From: Cyclina sinensis
Taxonomy: Eukaryota; Mollusca; Bivalvia; Venerida; Veneridae
DNA: 64,000 bases
Reading direction: 5' to 3'
NCBI GenBank assembly: GCA_012932295.1
Contig: JAAONU010000017.1
Coordinates: 4,030,001-4,094,000, forward strand
Shown piece after piece: positions 11,611-26,600 of the stretch (its first letter is position 1; the number at the start of each line of letters is the position of its first letter). Under the pieces are notes generated by a model. It saw nothing but the letters and a program-made list of their open reading frames with translations, was not told the DNA's origin and made no database searches. A program made the position numbers and the translations under genes.

Positions 11611-14600
11611 GTGAGCATGAAAACATCTTTCGTCATATTTTCATAAATTTATCCAATAATTTTCAATGTTTTTTCCACGCCGGTAGTGTCTAGATATCTT
11701 ACTGTCAGTGATAAACATACGACTGTTAGGCACTGTTTTTTCAGAATTATTACACATGTGACTTTTCAGAAGGATTCTGTGTCTTAAGTAGTAAATTTAT
11801 GAAATTTTAATTGACCCCTCCCATCTTAATTTGACAGGACTGCCTCTTCGAGCTGTCATGAATTAGAGGCATGGGAAGTCTGCGAGGCATGATAGTTTTA
11901 TTGTGTTACAGGTGTTAATGGGATGACCAAATGATGAAACATTTCTGCATGTAGAAAATTAGTAAAATAATTCTAACTACTTTGAATAGTGACTGTGTTT
12001 AGATTTGTAGTGGATACCAGATCTATAGATAATGCGTTTCTGACAGCCTGGCTTTTGGGATAGTTTTTAGTGACATGGTGTGTCTGGAATGTCTGCTAAC
12101 AAGGCAATGTAATTCATGGTTAGCATTTGAATGGGTGCCTGAAAACATTATCATTGGCCAAGTAAAGGCCCAGGTTACTATAGATTATTTTTAACTGAGT
12201 GTAAGTATTAACCGACTTTTCTTATAAGTCAACACTCTTATGACACTATCAAATGTCACCTTTCCTTAGGTAAAATTAGAAGTATTTCAATATGTAGGAA
12301 TGAATATCAGTAAAGCTAGATAATACAGAATTAGAAGTGGGTTTTTTTTGCATACATATAGCCTAATAAATTTGGCATTGATGGTTTCAGTAAAGAGTCA
12401 ACTTGGCCCTATACCAACTCGGCACGGGTCAACTCGGCCCACTTTTAAAAACATATTAAATGTATTTACTTTTTCTTGTACATTGTACTTCTGCAGAGTT
12501 AAAGTATATTTAGAGGAAATTCATAACGTTTATTCTTGCAGATTCGTTAAAAATTAATATAGTACAAATGTGTTTCCTTTGATGCTTGTTTTTTGTAAAG
12601 TAATCTTCCAAAAAAAAAAAACGTGTTAACTTATTATCACAAGCTTCTAATTAGTTGCAGGTGGTCATTGTTCTTTCTCTTATATGCATAAAACAACATG
12701 TTATGCATTTATTAACATGCAATGTATTTTGCAATGTCACAAGGATGGCTTGTAATAAGTTTTTATAACCCAAATCATTGAAAACTCTTTCATTACCAAA
12801 AATGTAATAATAATTTAAGAATACATCTTTTCACGTTTTAGAATAAGTCCATATATTAATTATGTGGTTCCAACAATAAAACAAACTAATATATTATTAA
12901 ATTGAAAAGTGGGCCGAGTTGACCCATGCTGAGTTGGAATAGGGCCAAGATGACTCAGGGGCCAAGTATGTTTTAGGGCCGAGCTGACCTTGATTCGATG
13001 GTTTCACCCATTTTATCATACATGTGAACTTTTCCCGGTGCCAAGTTGGGAGATCTGACTCAAAAAGTAGGGAGATTGGGTCTGTCAAGTGGGAGATTAA
13101 CCGACGCAACACTATTTCAGGCATGGCCCAAGTACAGATGCAAAGGATGTATTGATAACAGAAAGAGAACTGTTATCGGTTTAATATGTATCGAAAATAA
13201 ACAGTAAACGTTCATTATTTACACTGAATAGTCACTCTACCTTTGTCAGTTTACAGTCATATTTGCCTTATTTACACTCATGTTTGTAATTTTTTTTTTT
13301 TTTTTGGATGTTATGAAAAAAATAGGTAGAATGTAAGCCCCGAGCGGGAGGGGGATTTTAATTGCCCAAAATCGGTAGCCTACCGCCAGAACAGGAGAGT
13401 TCACATGTATGATTTTATTGACATTTTTTTATTATTTCCATTATATTCCAAACTATAATGCCTAACTTTAAATGTCATATTTATGCACAGAATACTTGGC
13501 AACAACACACCTTGGGTATATAATTATTTTCTGTTTAAATATAAAATAACCTTTGATTTCCTATAACCATCGAAAGAACATATATTTAATTAGTATTCTA
13601 GTAAAAAAACTTCATTTAATCATGTCGCCTGTGTAAAGTGTATTTGCAGTTTATTTTACATTAGCACAGCAAATCTTAACCACAGCAAAATTTGGCATAA
13701 AGTCTCCATAATTTAATCATACGGTGACAACCGGTAGAAAAAACACTCGGTTTCTACTCGGTAAGGATGGAGTTCACTTATATGAAATGGAATTTTTTTT
13801 TTAATGTATAATTTTGATTTGTAAATATAAGTGTATTGTTTATTGCTTATTTTAATAAGAAATATAGGGAGTTCACAGCCTTTGATATGTTACATTAAAA
13901 ATGCCTGACAAAATGACAGACATCCTGATACCTGTATTACACTGTGGCTTATATTTACCTAGGCACTTTTACCTCATTCCAGCTATATAGTTGATTTGCC
14001 AAGAGATTGATATTCAAGTCAAATTTGATAACTGAAGTTGTTTGTTGAAAAATAATATTTTGGGAACTTGTATAAAAAATTATTTCTCTGAAAGGTAACT
14101 ATGGTCATTTCTCCCAGAGTGTGTTTGTTATTGCTCCTAATTGGACATTTTCCATGCATAAAAATGCAGCTGGTGGTTGGACTTTGAAAAAAGACATTGC
14201 CTATAAAAAATATTGATGTGGTTATGATTTATTTCAGGATCCATCAGTTCAGCAAGCTGCTAGAGGTGGAAGACAGACAGGTCTAGACGACTATAATCCT
14301 TTTGAAAAAGACAACCAGACAAAACCTGCTGCTACGGTAAATTTTAATACAATAGTCTACTTCAGCAATTTAACTTTGTACCTGCAGTTTTAAAATAAAA
14401 GCAAGTAATAGATTTCCTATTTGTCTTGTACCTCTGTATAATAATTTCACAAAGCATTATGATTAATTATTTTTGCAAAATAACAACTGTAAAAAAAGAT
14501 AAAAAAAGAAACTCTACCTAAGTCTGAAAACAAAACATTGGCATTAGTAGACATTGTCACATTTTATGAACAAACACTTTTTTGGGCAGAAATATGTTTT

Positions 14601-17600
14601 ACTTAGTTATACTTAATATATAAATTTGTCTCACAGGAGGAGAGTAAAGGATTGCTTGCTGAGGTATAATATAATCCCGATTTATAGGAAACACATCGGT
14701 GCACAAGTTAAATGCACACACCATATTTTTATCCAGAATTTATCAGCCTTATGAAATTGGTGTAAAATACCAGACCCTTATTATATAAGTGCCCATGTTG
14801 CTCATGTCCCCATTATGTGTTTTTTGTAAGGATTACTTGTGTTTTGAAGGGCTCCAGGTTTTCAGAAGAGTTGTAAATTTTACAATAGTTTTGGCTAAAT
14901 ATTGTTTAAGAAAAACAGGTAGGTACATGTATCTGTTTTAACATAAGCATTAAGCACCATTTAAATACTCAGATATTGGGGTATTTTGCTCTTCTCTTTG
15001 ATAACAATTGTGACCTACAAGTTTTTTTGTCAAACGAACCTTTAAGAGTCTTATGAGAGACAGAAATTGTGTTTAACAAAATATTTTGTTTTCATCATTT
15101 AAATGGCTTTGTAGAATTTAGACGTGTTTTAAATTTTAATTTGTGTACATAACATTTACAGGTTTGAACACCTGTGTGATATATTTGCAGTTTCTACTAT
15201 GTTAAAGCAGCTGATATACATTTATTTCAGACTGGACAGACCATACCACCCCCACAGTCAGCACCAGCAATCATGCAACCTTCAAACGAACCACCGCCTT
15301 ATACACAGAGCTCCGCCCAGAAAGTGGACACCTCTGAACTGGAGAGAAGACAACAGGTAAACAGGGCTCTACAAATCCTAAAGTCAAATGTCCAGGACAG
15401 CTCTAAACTTGCTCTCGGACAACTGACTGTGTACAAAATAACTCTAATTTTGACTGTCATAAATCTGGGATAACTGCTCAAATAAACAACCCACTTGAAT
15501 AAACACGCGAATATGATGCAACTGGCATTCGATAACCCCCCCCCTATTAGGAACTGACAGCAGTATGTTAAAAACGTCAATCAATCACGACTCTAGTGAC
15601 ATTTTACTATGGAAATTGATTCTATTTTTGTACATCTGTGTCGGCAGTCGCATGAATTTAAAATAAGTCAAGCAAATAAATGTCTAAACAAATAAATTGA
15701 ATGCCTAATCCCAAAGGCTAAAGGTTAAACATCAGTGCTATACCAATCTTATTCTAACCTTTTAAACAAGGTACCAAAAAAAAGAAAATGGCAAAAATTC
15801 TTTATGGCATCTTTGTTTCAATTACAGAATTTATTTATAAGAAAAAGTCAAATAATTTTAAGACAAGCCTTACAAAATGAAGGGGCAACCAATTCCAGCA
15901 AATATTTAGTCCATTAAACATGAAGCAGCGAGTGATAATTTCATGACCCCCCCAAATTTTAATATTTATAGAAAACAGTGTCTAGGAGACTCTTTACAAG
16001 GCAGACTTACAACATTCATTTGATTGATTCAGATAAGTGGTCATGATTTTATTATAAGTACCAGTTTTTACTTTTTTATTGAAAAGGTTTCCTTTTCTCT
16101 AAGACTTGAATAATTCTGTTGTATAACAATCAGTCCATCCACATATTTGCTGTCTGTCATTGTCTTCTAAAGTTGAACTCAATTTCTGTTGAAAAGCTGG
16201 GGTTTTTTTTAAAAGATCTATGAAAGTATCATTCATTTTAAAAGTGTTTGAAGATTTTTTTTACCGTATATACTCGCTTATTAGATGCTCTCGCTTATAA
16301 GAGGCACCCATAACTTTGAGTTGAAAATATGTACTTTTTGCATTGACCTTCTTATAAGACGCGGTCAGATTTTCACATCATCCGAGGTCATGGGGTTCAT
16401 GAAATTTTGAACTTTCACTTGGAAACCCAACTGCTGTATTTGTTTTTGGTATTTTGAAAATATTTAAACAAAATTAATTTTAACATATTTTTGACAAGGT
16501 CTGAATTAATTTTATTTCTTAAACCCCAAGAAAAACTTCCTACAAATTCAGTGACATCCATTTATTAACAGCAACTGTATACATCCCGTACCGTCTTTTA
16601 ATTATTATTAAATACTTAATTACCTAAAGGTATGATCATACAAGCCGTAGCACTAACAATTCATCACATTGCCATAATTACCGATTATAACAATGACAAT
16701 CAATTGGTTTCACTACTTCACAGTTAAAATTTGGCAAGCTAAAATGCCCTTAATCGTATTGTACCACAAGTAATGATCGGTCAACTATTTCTTGTATCAT
16801 TTATCGAGTCTTTCACTTAAATTTCAATCGCGTCATTTTTTTTACTGACGGCGCTATCACATTCATCAATTAACTCTGTTTGGATTGCCAGTCACGAACC
16901 ATTTTCTCACTAACGCCAACGGCAGTATCAGCAATAAAACATGCCCATATCGATATATTATCCAATCATGTTGCAGTCTGAGCAGGTAGTCATGATCGGT
17001 AAACTATTTCCCGTATCATTTACCGAGTCTTTCACTTTTAACTTCAACCGCAAATTTTTTTTTTACCGACGGCACTATCACATTCATCAATTAACTCTGT
17101 TTGGATTGCCAGTCACAAACCATTTTCTCACTAACACCAACAACAGTATCAGCAATAAAACATGCCAATATCGATATATTATCCAATCATGTTGCGGTCT
17201 GAGCAGGTAGTCATGCATACTGAACTGTCAATCAGCAAATTCAAACCAATCAATAGAAGACACAATTAGGCAATCACAAGCTGGTTGTGTTTATACAACA
17301 ATTATGTTCTTCAATAAGAAATTGCTGAAAATTGGCATCTAATTGGCGTATAATTAATATACAATGCCAGACAATTAACAGTAAAAGGGTCTCGGCTATC
17401 AACTCCTGCGAATCATTGAAATAACAGTCTGTTCATTAGTGAGACCCCTTTACTAAATTTCACAGTTTTTTAAATGTGAGAATTTAACATTATTGTTAGT
17501 GTGACTTGAAGCAATAATTGCGATTTACAGTTTTTAAAGTGATGTTTTAATTGAAAAAAAAAAAATTAAATATTAACTTATTGCCAAACATTCTTTTATT

Positions 17601-20600
17601 TAAAAACATAGAATAATGTTAAAAAAAGAACAAGTAGTATACGCCGATTGAGCATAATTTAATTTGGTGCTGTATGGCCCGGGATGCGCTTTAGCACTCC
17701 TAGCAAAATGGCTGATGTTGAAATGAAAGTAACGCTGACACTGTCTAAAAAGGAGAAAAAAAGCCTTTGTTAGACCAAAACAAGAACAACTAGCAATACT
17801 TTTCATACTAATTAAAAGTCGTTAATCAATTTCTACAGAAATGGTAATTTTTTGCCTTGTTTAGCCCCGGTTAGTTACTGAACAGTTCGCAGCACATAAC
17901 CGTTGCCAAAATCTTGATTGTAGAAGCCAGATTCTTGTTGGGATTTTTTTTTCTCTTGAAGGACGTGCTTATTAGACGCTCCCCCCTCGACAACCTTATA
18001 ATATGATTCCTAAAAATGCGTCTTATAAGCAAGTATATACGGTAATTATAAAATAAAAAACCCAATTTAGTGATAATGCTCATCGAAAATGTTATAATTG
18101 TCACTCGGACATCTGACTTTGTGTTTGGGACAACTCTATTTTGCCATAGTCAGTTGTTCTGGACAACTCAATCTCAGAAATATTTGTAAAGCATTTGTAA
18201 ATATAACTTCTATTTTGAAAATTACCAAATAAAATTTTAAATGTGTTGTCTAGATAACCAAGGAGATTTGTTAATTTCTTGGCTATACCCAGTATTTAAA
18301 TTAAGGGATTCATATCTCATTTAGAAATGATGTGCTTGTAATTAAGTATTGTATATAGATCTTCATTCCTTTAATATTTTGCATTTTCCATTTAGAAGTG
18401 TAAAAAGATTACATTATATGTTCCAGTGTTCCAGGTTTCATATCATTAGGTTTTGTTTACAAGATTAAAAAAAAAATGTTTTCTAGAAGTATGTCTAAAC
18501 TTATGGCAAAGGTTAGCCATTACAGTGAAATATATAGATTTAAAGGGGCTGTGCTCCAGATGACAAAAAAAGAAAGTTTTCTTGTATTATAAATTTCTTG
18601 TAACATTTATGACAAATGCTTAAAAAATAACTTACTGACAAAAAAATAAGTCAAATAATTACATTATAAATTGATTTTTTTCCCTTTCAAAGTGCTATAC
18701 CGTAACGCGACGGTATAACTATATTGTATAAGATTTAAAGTAAATATCTGTAATATCACATGTGGCGATGGTGGTGACAGTAAAAGCATTGGAAATATTT
18801 TGTTAACATGAGGGTCCAGAGTTCAAATCAGGCTGGAGCGAAAATATTTTTTTTTTTCTATTTTGACTTTTATAATCAGTTTTGAAATAAGATATTATGT
18901 TGTTATGATCTCACTGCATCTAAATATATAATTTATGAAAAAAATTTTTTTATGTCAAATCTGGAGTACAGCCTCTTTAAAATGGTGGTACTAACTTCAT
19001 GTTTCAATTTACTCTTTTCTGTAGGAGCTTGAGAAGAAAGCTGAAGAACTTGCCAGAAAAGAGCAAGAAATGAAAAACATGCAGTTTCATGGTAAAAGAA
19101 ATTAGTAGTCAACATACTGACAATATCAAGTAGTAGAAAGAATACATGTATTTAGTAGCATTTGAAACAATCTTGAACAGACTTCAGTATTGTTGTTATT
19201 GTTGTCAGATTATTTTTAAGGACAGTCTGAAAAAAAGGTAGTCAGGAGGAAGAAAGTACCACATCCTGATTTGAGTTGAATATTTATAATTCTTAAAATG
19301 CTAGGTCGCATCTGAACAATTTTTCTAAGGATATTTGACAGCAAATGGAGAGATATCTTAAGCTAGGTGACATAAAACAGTAATACGATGGACTGTTGAT
19401 CACATTTGTTGAAGAAACACTAAAATTAGGCAAAGGCTAAATTCAGTTTTTGTAAAACAGTTATGATTGTTTCCTAAAATATAGCTTTAAAGGTATATAT
19501 AACTAGCTATGTTTGTGTAAATTCATAATGGTATTCTTGTATCAGCTATGCAATTTGTTTTATAGATCGGCAGAATAATTGGCCACCATTACCAAAGTGG
19601 TTCCCTGTTGGACCATGTTTCTACCAGGACTTTTCAGTTGATATACCATTAGAATTCCAAAGAACAGTGAAGCTTGTCTACTATATATGGATGTGTAAGT
19701 AAACTTAATACATATAGCACACAGTGCAGACTTCTTAATATTTTCTGCTTCTTGCAAGAGATCAGTACAAATATGTAAGTCTAGATGAAGGCAACAATTG
19801 CTAAGGTTTGCTTTATCTTTGTTATAAATGGTCTTCATACAATTAACTTGGACATAACTAACTTTTAGACAATGCCTCCAAAGAAGGTTTAACTGAACTT
19901 GACATTGACCTTTATTTAACCTTGACTTTCAGGGTCAAATTATTGAATGTTGCTAAAATTGGCCATAACTTTTGTATTTATAGATGGATTTGATAATTAT
20001 TTTCCCAAAATGGTGTTGCTTTTGAAAACCCTTCATCACAATATGCTTCATCTGATGTGTCATGAAACTAAGAATAGTTGTCAGCACGTAAATTTATGTA
20101 CCTGGGTATCTTGGCGCAAATTTATTAGAAATCGACAGAGTTATACCCCCAGATTAAGCAAAAATAGTGTTTTTAGACTCTCTTATGTTAAGGACAATGT
20201 TCATATGCACCTGAAATTGTACAGTTTTTATTGTGACAATATGGTGTAATGTGTGGGCATCCATGTCTCTGAACACATCTTTAGTTTTAAACCTTTCTGG
20301 CTATTTCATTCTCAGTTTATCATCGTTCCTAAAAAATTTCAGTTTATAGTCTTACTTTGTTCTTGAACTTATCTGTGCAGTGTTGACTGTTTCCCATTTT
20401 AGTTTCAGAATGTAAATTAACTGCATTTCACTGTTTTGACTATTTCAATTTGTGTGACATTGTTCATTTTACTGTATCTTTTGTTGTATTTCACAATGTT
20501 GATTTTGTGTTTATAACTATTTTGACTTCATGAATTGTATTTTAGTTCATTTCACTGTCTTGAGTTCATGAACTGTATTTCATTATTTTGACTATTTCAG

Positions 20601-23600
20601 TTTATAGTTTCACATTGTTCCTGAACTTCTTGGGCAGCTTAGCGTACTTCATTGTGGACTCGGATGGTGGTGCTACATTTGGACTGTCAATACTGTGGCT
20701 GATTCTCTTCACACCGTGTTCATTTATTTGCTGGTACAGACCTCTGTATAAAGCATTTCGGTGAGTGAAAGAATCGTACATATCGAAAAGCATCTAGATT
20801 TCCCGCTGGAAGATTTTCTTTTTTATAGTCAATAAGTTTATGCTTGTTTCAGCATTTTCTTTATTTCCAGTTAAGAAGTAAAAGCTTGTTTCAGGAAGAT
20901 TTTCTTTAATCTGAATTTATTAGTAAAAGCTCATTTCAGCAAAATATTCGAAGATTTTCTTTATTTCTGGTTGTGAAGGTAAAGGTAGTTTCAGCAATTT
21001 ATAGAAATTTTTGTTTTTATGTAATTAAATAATAAGATTAAAACTTCAGAGTCGAAGGTATTTTGTCGAAAGATAATGTAGAGGGAATAAAGCAAAATGG
21101 TTCTACAGGTGCTCACTGCTGTTGAATTCAGAAGGACATATCTGCTTTCAAAACTGAAAGTTCTGTTTATACTTTTTCAGTTTCGGCTTCATATAATCAA
21201 GTCATTTAAAATAGCCTTGAGTTTTAGAACTGTATTTTCTATACAAAACTGTCATACACAAATATACTTGTTTAAACAGATTTTTTCTATTTATTTCAGG
21301 AGTGATAGCTCATTCAACTTTTTCGTGTTTTTCTTCATATTTTTCTTTCAATTTTGTACATGTGTTCTGATGTGTCTAGGGATTACAGATATTTCAGTGT
21401 AAGTAGTTTTTCTTTGATTTGATAGGCTTTTTTAACATGATGATTTAATTGATATTCTTAAACATTATCCATTTAACTTTGATTTGGAAACATGTTTTTT
21501 GCAACTTTTATAATTCTGTCACATGATTGCTTTCCATGTTCAAACCAGTACTTGGGCTAAAATTGCGGAATGCAGGGAGTCAGTTGAGAACATTACCCCA
21601 GTGGGTTTCGAACCCACAACCTTTGGATTAAGAATCTGGCCATTCCATACTCTGCATAGTTAAAGACTAATTTAACAGCAGATAGTGTTTGTTCCTGATT
21701 ATATGAAATTCAAATTTTTAATAAGTAATTAAAGGTCAAAGTCTCGTTTGTTCTGACTTTACTTTGTTAAAGATCTATTTAAGAAGGGCACTGTTCTGTG
21801 ACACTGTGAACATCATAGACAATGCAGACATTAGGTACAAGACTGAATGACATTCTACATTCTTAGAGATAAACTTTGATTTTACTGTATTGAACTGCAA
21901 TATTTAAGTGTAGGAAGTTAACTGAGTGATTTTGCTTTAAAGAGAAACAAGGCATGTTGGTGCAGTTTCTTAGTTAAAATTTATATAAATATATCTTACA
22001 TGTACTTTTGTTGATCAGGTGTTTATTTGCAGGGCTGGTTGATGTGTTCCAATTATGAAACACTATTTCCAACATGAATAGAAATAAGGATACATTTTTG
22101 TGCATACTGAAGTGATATATGTAGACTAACAAGGGGCAGGGTGCTTCAAGGAAAGGCCAGGGACTTTTGATGATAACACTTGGAGAAATTATGTGTTGTT
22201 TTTCAGCAGTTTGTATATAAAAAACACTAAATAAATTGCCGAGCAACCTTTTAACAGTAAAACTGTTGACCTATTGTGCTACAAAATGCAGAATATTACA
22301 GTAATTTTCAAGGATTATGGTTGTTTGAGTTTGTTAATTATAACTCAAGGGAGAGGGACAGGGAAATGATGGAAGCACCCTTTTTAAATGGTCTAGATAT
22401 ACAACTATACTATAATAAACTGTTTTCAGGGGGATCATAGGTGGACTGAGTGTTGTCGGAGACAACGTTGCCGTCGGCTTGATCATGATTTTTGTCGGCA
22501 TATTTTTAGGAGCAGTGGCTGTGGGCTGCTTTGCCCTTCTTGTGAAGGTAACAGAGTAGCGAAGAACTCCCTTTGTTGTCGGGCCAAAAAAAGATATAGA
22601 AAATCCTATTCTGTGCTAGCCTGGTACAGAGCAGAGCCATTTCCCAATTGGATAATGAAAAGCATACCTATTGCTAGTGTGCATATCAAATTGTTTTGAG
22701 AAAACAACCCTAGATATGGGATTAATTAAGAAAAAAAAGGTGAAAGGACTGATTTTTTTACATTGAACTTAGGCTTGTGTTGCTTGTACCAGACTAGTCC
22801 TGGAAGATATCATATGTGGTTGTCTGTAAATTATGCAGTGATATTTGCTTTGGTATAAGTGGAGAAACATGAAGTTCATTTGCAGTGACTGCTTAAAACA
22901 CCTGAAAAAGAAGCCAAAGTGTAAACAGTTTTCTGTAAAAACTTCATTTTTGAAGGATATAAATACTAGAAAAGCATCAGTCTTTGTTTGATCCAAGTGT
23001 TGTAAAGCAAATATCATTGCCATATATTGTAAATCACTCTGAACACTTATTTTTGTGCAGTTTTTAGTTTCTTTTACAGAGACTTATTGGTGGACACTGT
23101 TCTTTTGTGTGTTAGCAATATTTCTAAAACTTGCACATCACAAATTTTTGAAATAATTTCATTTTTATGCCAATACTGCATGTTTGTGACATATATGAGA
23201 CAGTGTGAGTGATTTCATTAATGTGGGGAATTGTCAATTATGCAGCTGAACCATCTTTGTATAGATTTGACAGTAAAAGTAAAAAAGCATATAATAATTC
23301 ATAATCCACACTGAAACTGGTCAAACAATGAAAAAAAAACATAAGTTAAAAAGTGCCTCAGATAAATGGATGAAAAAAATCGTAAGAATTGATATATCAT
23401 AAAGTAGACATATATTTTAAGCATAACTGTCTAAAGGTTAATGGCAGGTTTGTCTTTCAACATTTTGGGATAGATTCTTGTCAACATATTTGCATATGTG
23501 CATGAACTTTGCATATATTCATGGAGAAATAAAAGAGGGCTATAGTATGCCCACATTTTTGGTAAGAAATGAAAAATGTAGTTGTGTTAATCGGGTAAAT

Positions 23601-26600
23601 TATGTTCATATGGGAGATGTGGAAGTGATTAAGGAAGAGATGGGAAGAAAACATAGTACGAGAAAAGTCAGTTTTAAGTTTATGTCAAAACATACTACAC
23701 CAAGATGGTTCAGCTGAAAAGAGCCGTGAATGCAGCCCTTACCTTTAGTTTGGTTCGCATGTAATGGTGAAGATTTAATTTTTTATTTTGCTTTTTCAGC
23801 TTTGCTTGGTTTTTTGAGTTGTTTCTGTTACATGAGAATGTCTTGTCTGTTTGTTTTTTTTTGAAGGAAGTGACTTTACATTTAGTTTCCCTTCTGGAAA
23901 TGTGTTCACAACAATTCATACATGTTCAAGACAGTTCATACATGTTCACGACAGTTCACATGTGTTCACGACAGTTCATATGTGTTCACGACAGTTCACA
24001 CTTTTACCAAAAGAGAATTTATCTTGTTTTATTTCGAAGAAACATATGAATAATTTGTCTTGTCGGCCTATGTCTTTTATGGATAAATGCGAGTTGGGTT
24101 TAAAGGGAGACAACTTAAGATTTTTTTGAATAGTTTGATGTTGGAATAACAATAACTAGCATTCTTTTGTTCATAAGACAAGCATTGTTACATTCTCATA
24201 AACATTGTCTTTAAGCTCGTAGTTTATTAATGAAAGTGGTATACCCTGAAATTTTGAGTGTTCCATTTTCTTCAAAATCATAATTATTTGTGCAAATGGT
24301 ATTGAATGAATAATTACACTATGCCAGGATATCCTTTTAAAATTCTAAATACCATGACTGAATGCATTTATATACCACTAAGTCTTTATACAGAGAGTTG
24401 TTGTACCATTTTGGGGTGGTAGTCATTGATTACAAATGCACACTTACTTGGTTAATATAAGGCATAAGGGAAATTTTTGAACACATGTTCTTTGAATAAT
24501 CAGTTAATTTTCATTATAAATAGAATAGACCAATAAAACTCATATGCATTATACCAGTAAATTTAAGGGAATGTCCCTTTCATATATTTCCTACCTGTTA
24601 ATTCATCTCTGAGTTTAAAGTTCCAGAATGGCTAGGCCTAACTGTCTTGAAATCCTATCAGTTAGTACTTAAGAAGTGATACTGAACAGTCGCAGGAAAA
24701 TCTCCAAAGAATCGAAGCTGTGTAAATACACTTCCATCAGAGCATGCATGTAAATAAATGCATTGAATTGTGCATGGTTTACGTATTTTGTATTTTGTTA
24801 CAGTGGCTGGATAAATGGATTAAAAACTTTAGGAAAAGATAAGGGTGCTGGTGCCCTAATGCTGATAGTTGCCCTTTTTATATCGGTTTGTGGTGTAGGA
24901 AATATTCTCATGTTGATTAAGGTATAAAAATTGTAAGCCAGAGTTTTACCTCTTTCCTCTGTTTTATTAGCTTCTAACTTCAGTGTACAGTTTCCTCCCA
25001 CCTCCGCTGACTATGTATTTAAAAATATACCTGCCATTTTTTCAGAAAAGATGAAATCTGTGTATAGTTATGTCTCCCCCCAAAAATGGGGGAGACATAT
25101 TGTTTTTCCCCTGGTTGTCCGTCCGTCCGTCTGTCCATCACAAAATCATGTCCGCTCTGTATCTTCCAAAGCCCGTGAAGGATTTTTATGAAACTTGGGT
25201 CAGATGTTCACTTCATCAAGGCGACGTGCAGAACCCACTTTGTGGGTGTGGTGTCTCAAGGTCAAGGTCACACTTTGAGGTTAAGTGTCAAATGCAACAA
25301 AATCGTGTCCGCTCTGTATCTTCAAAAGCCCTTGAAGGATTTTTATGAAACTTGGTTCAGATGTTCACCTCATCAAGGCGACGTGCAGAACCCACTTTGC
25401 GGGTGTGGTGTCTCAAGGTCAAGGTCACACTTGGAGGTTAAATGTCAAATGCCACAAAATCGTGTCCGCTCTGTATCTTCAAAAGCCCTTGAAGGATTTT
25501 TATGAAACTTGGGTCAGATGTTCACCTCATCGGGGGAGACATATTGTTTTTCCCCCGGTTGTCTGTCCGTCCGTCACAAAATTGTGTCCGCTCTGTATCT
25601 ACCAAAGCCCTTGAAGGATTTTTATGAAACTTGGGTCAGATGCTCATCTCATCAAGGCGACATGCAGAACCCACTTTGCAGGTGTGGTGTCTCAAGGTCA
25701 AGGTCACACTTGGAGGTTAAATGTCAAATGCCACAAAATCGTGTCCGCTCTGTATCTTCAAAAGCCCTTGAAGGATTTTTATGAAACTTGGGTCAGATGT
25801 TCACCTCATCAAGGCGACATGCAGAACCCACTTTGCGGGTGTGGTGTCTCAAGGTCAAGGTCACACTTGGAGGTTAAATGTCAAATTTTACAATCGTCTG
25901 ATTCAATACTGCCTGCAGGAACTGGCTGGGGGGAGACATATGTTTTTGTTCAATCAAAAACCATTTCTAGTTTTGATTGTATTTCATTGATTTATGTGCT
26001 GTTTTCCTCTGTTGAATACAATTTTCTCCCCAACATGTACAACTAGGCAGCATCTGTTTATTGTTTTGGCATTTATGAGTGTTTTAGAATCAACTTTATA
26101 GCCATTGGACAGCATTTACTCCTTGTATTTGTTAAGCATGACAGTCCATCTTGATCAATTTAGAATATGAAGGTCAGAGTTTCATAAATCAGTCTGCTTT
26201 CTTGTTTGCAATCATTTCAATTTGTATGCAGCCAAATAGACCCTTGGGAAGACATGTTTTATCTATTTTTTCTTATTTAATATTTTTTAAGATCTCAGCC
26301 AAACATTTGTCTTGATAAAATGTATTCCTTTTAAGTTTAGCTGCATGCAAAACTGGTATCTCTTATGAACTTGGATTTCTCTAATGTCATGGACCTAGGA
26401 TATCTTGTATGTCATAGACATGGATTTCTCTTATGTCATGAACATGGACTTAGGTTTCTGTTATGTCTTGGACTTAGGGTATCACTTACGACATGGATTA
26501 AGGTTATTTCTGGCAGAGGAATTGGTCCTGCATTGAAGCCCTTTTTTTGCTGTTTTTTCACAAAATGATTGTGGGAGCTCAGATAGTTACGTGTTGTGAA

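Noticed and set aside
25070..26046. Series of overlapping ORFs repeating [18 protein letters not shown]
   Set aside because: They are translations of the 157-bp core units of a pearl-like element, not a tandem-repeat protein gene.
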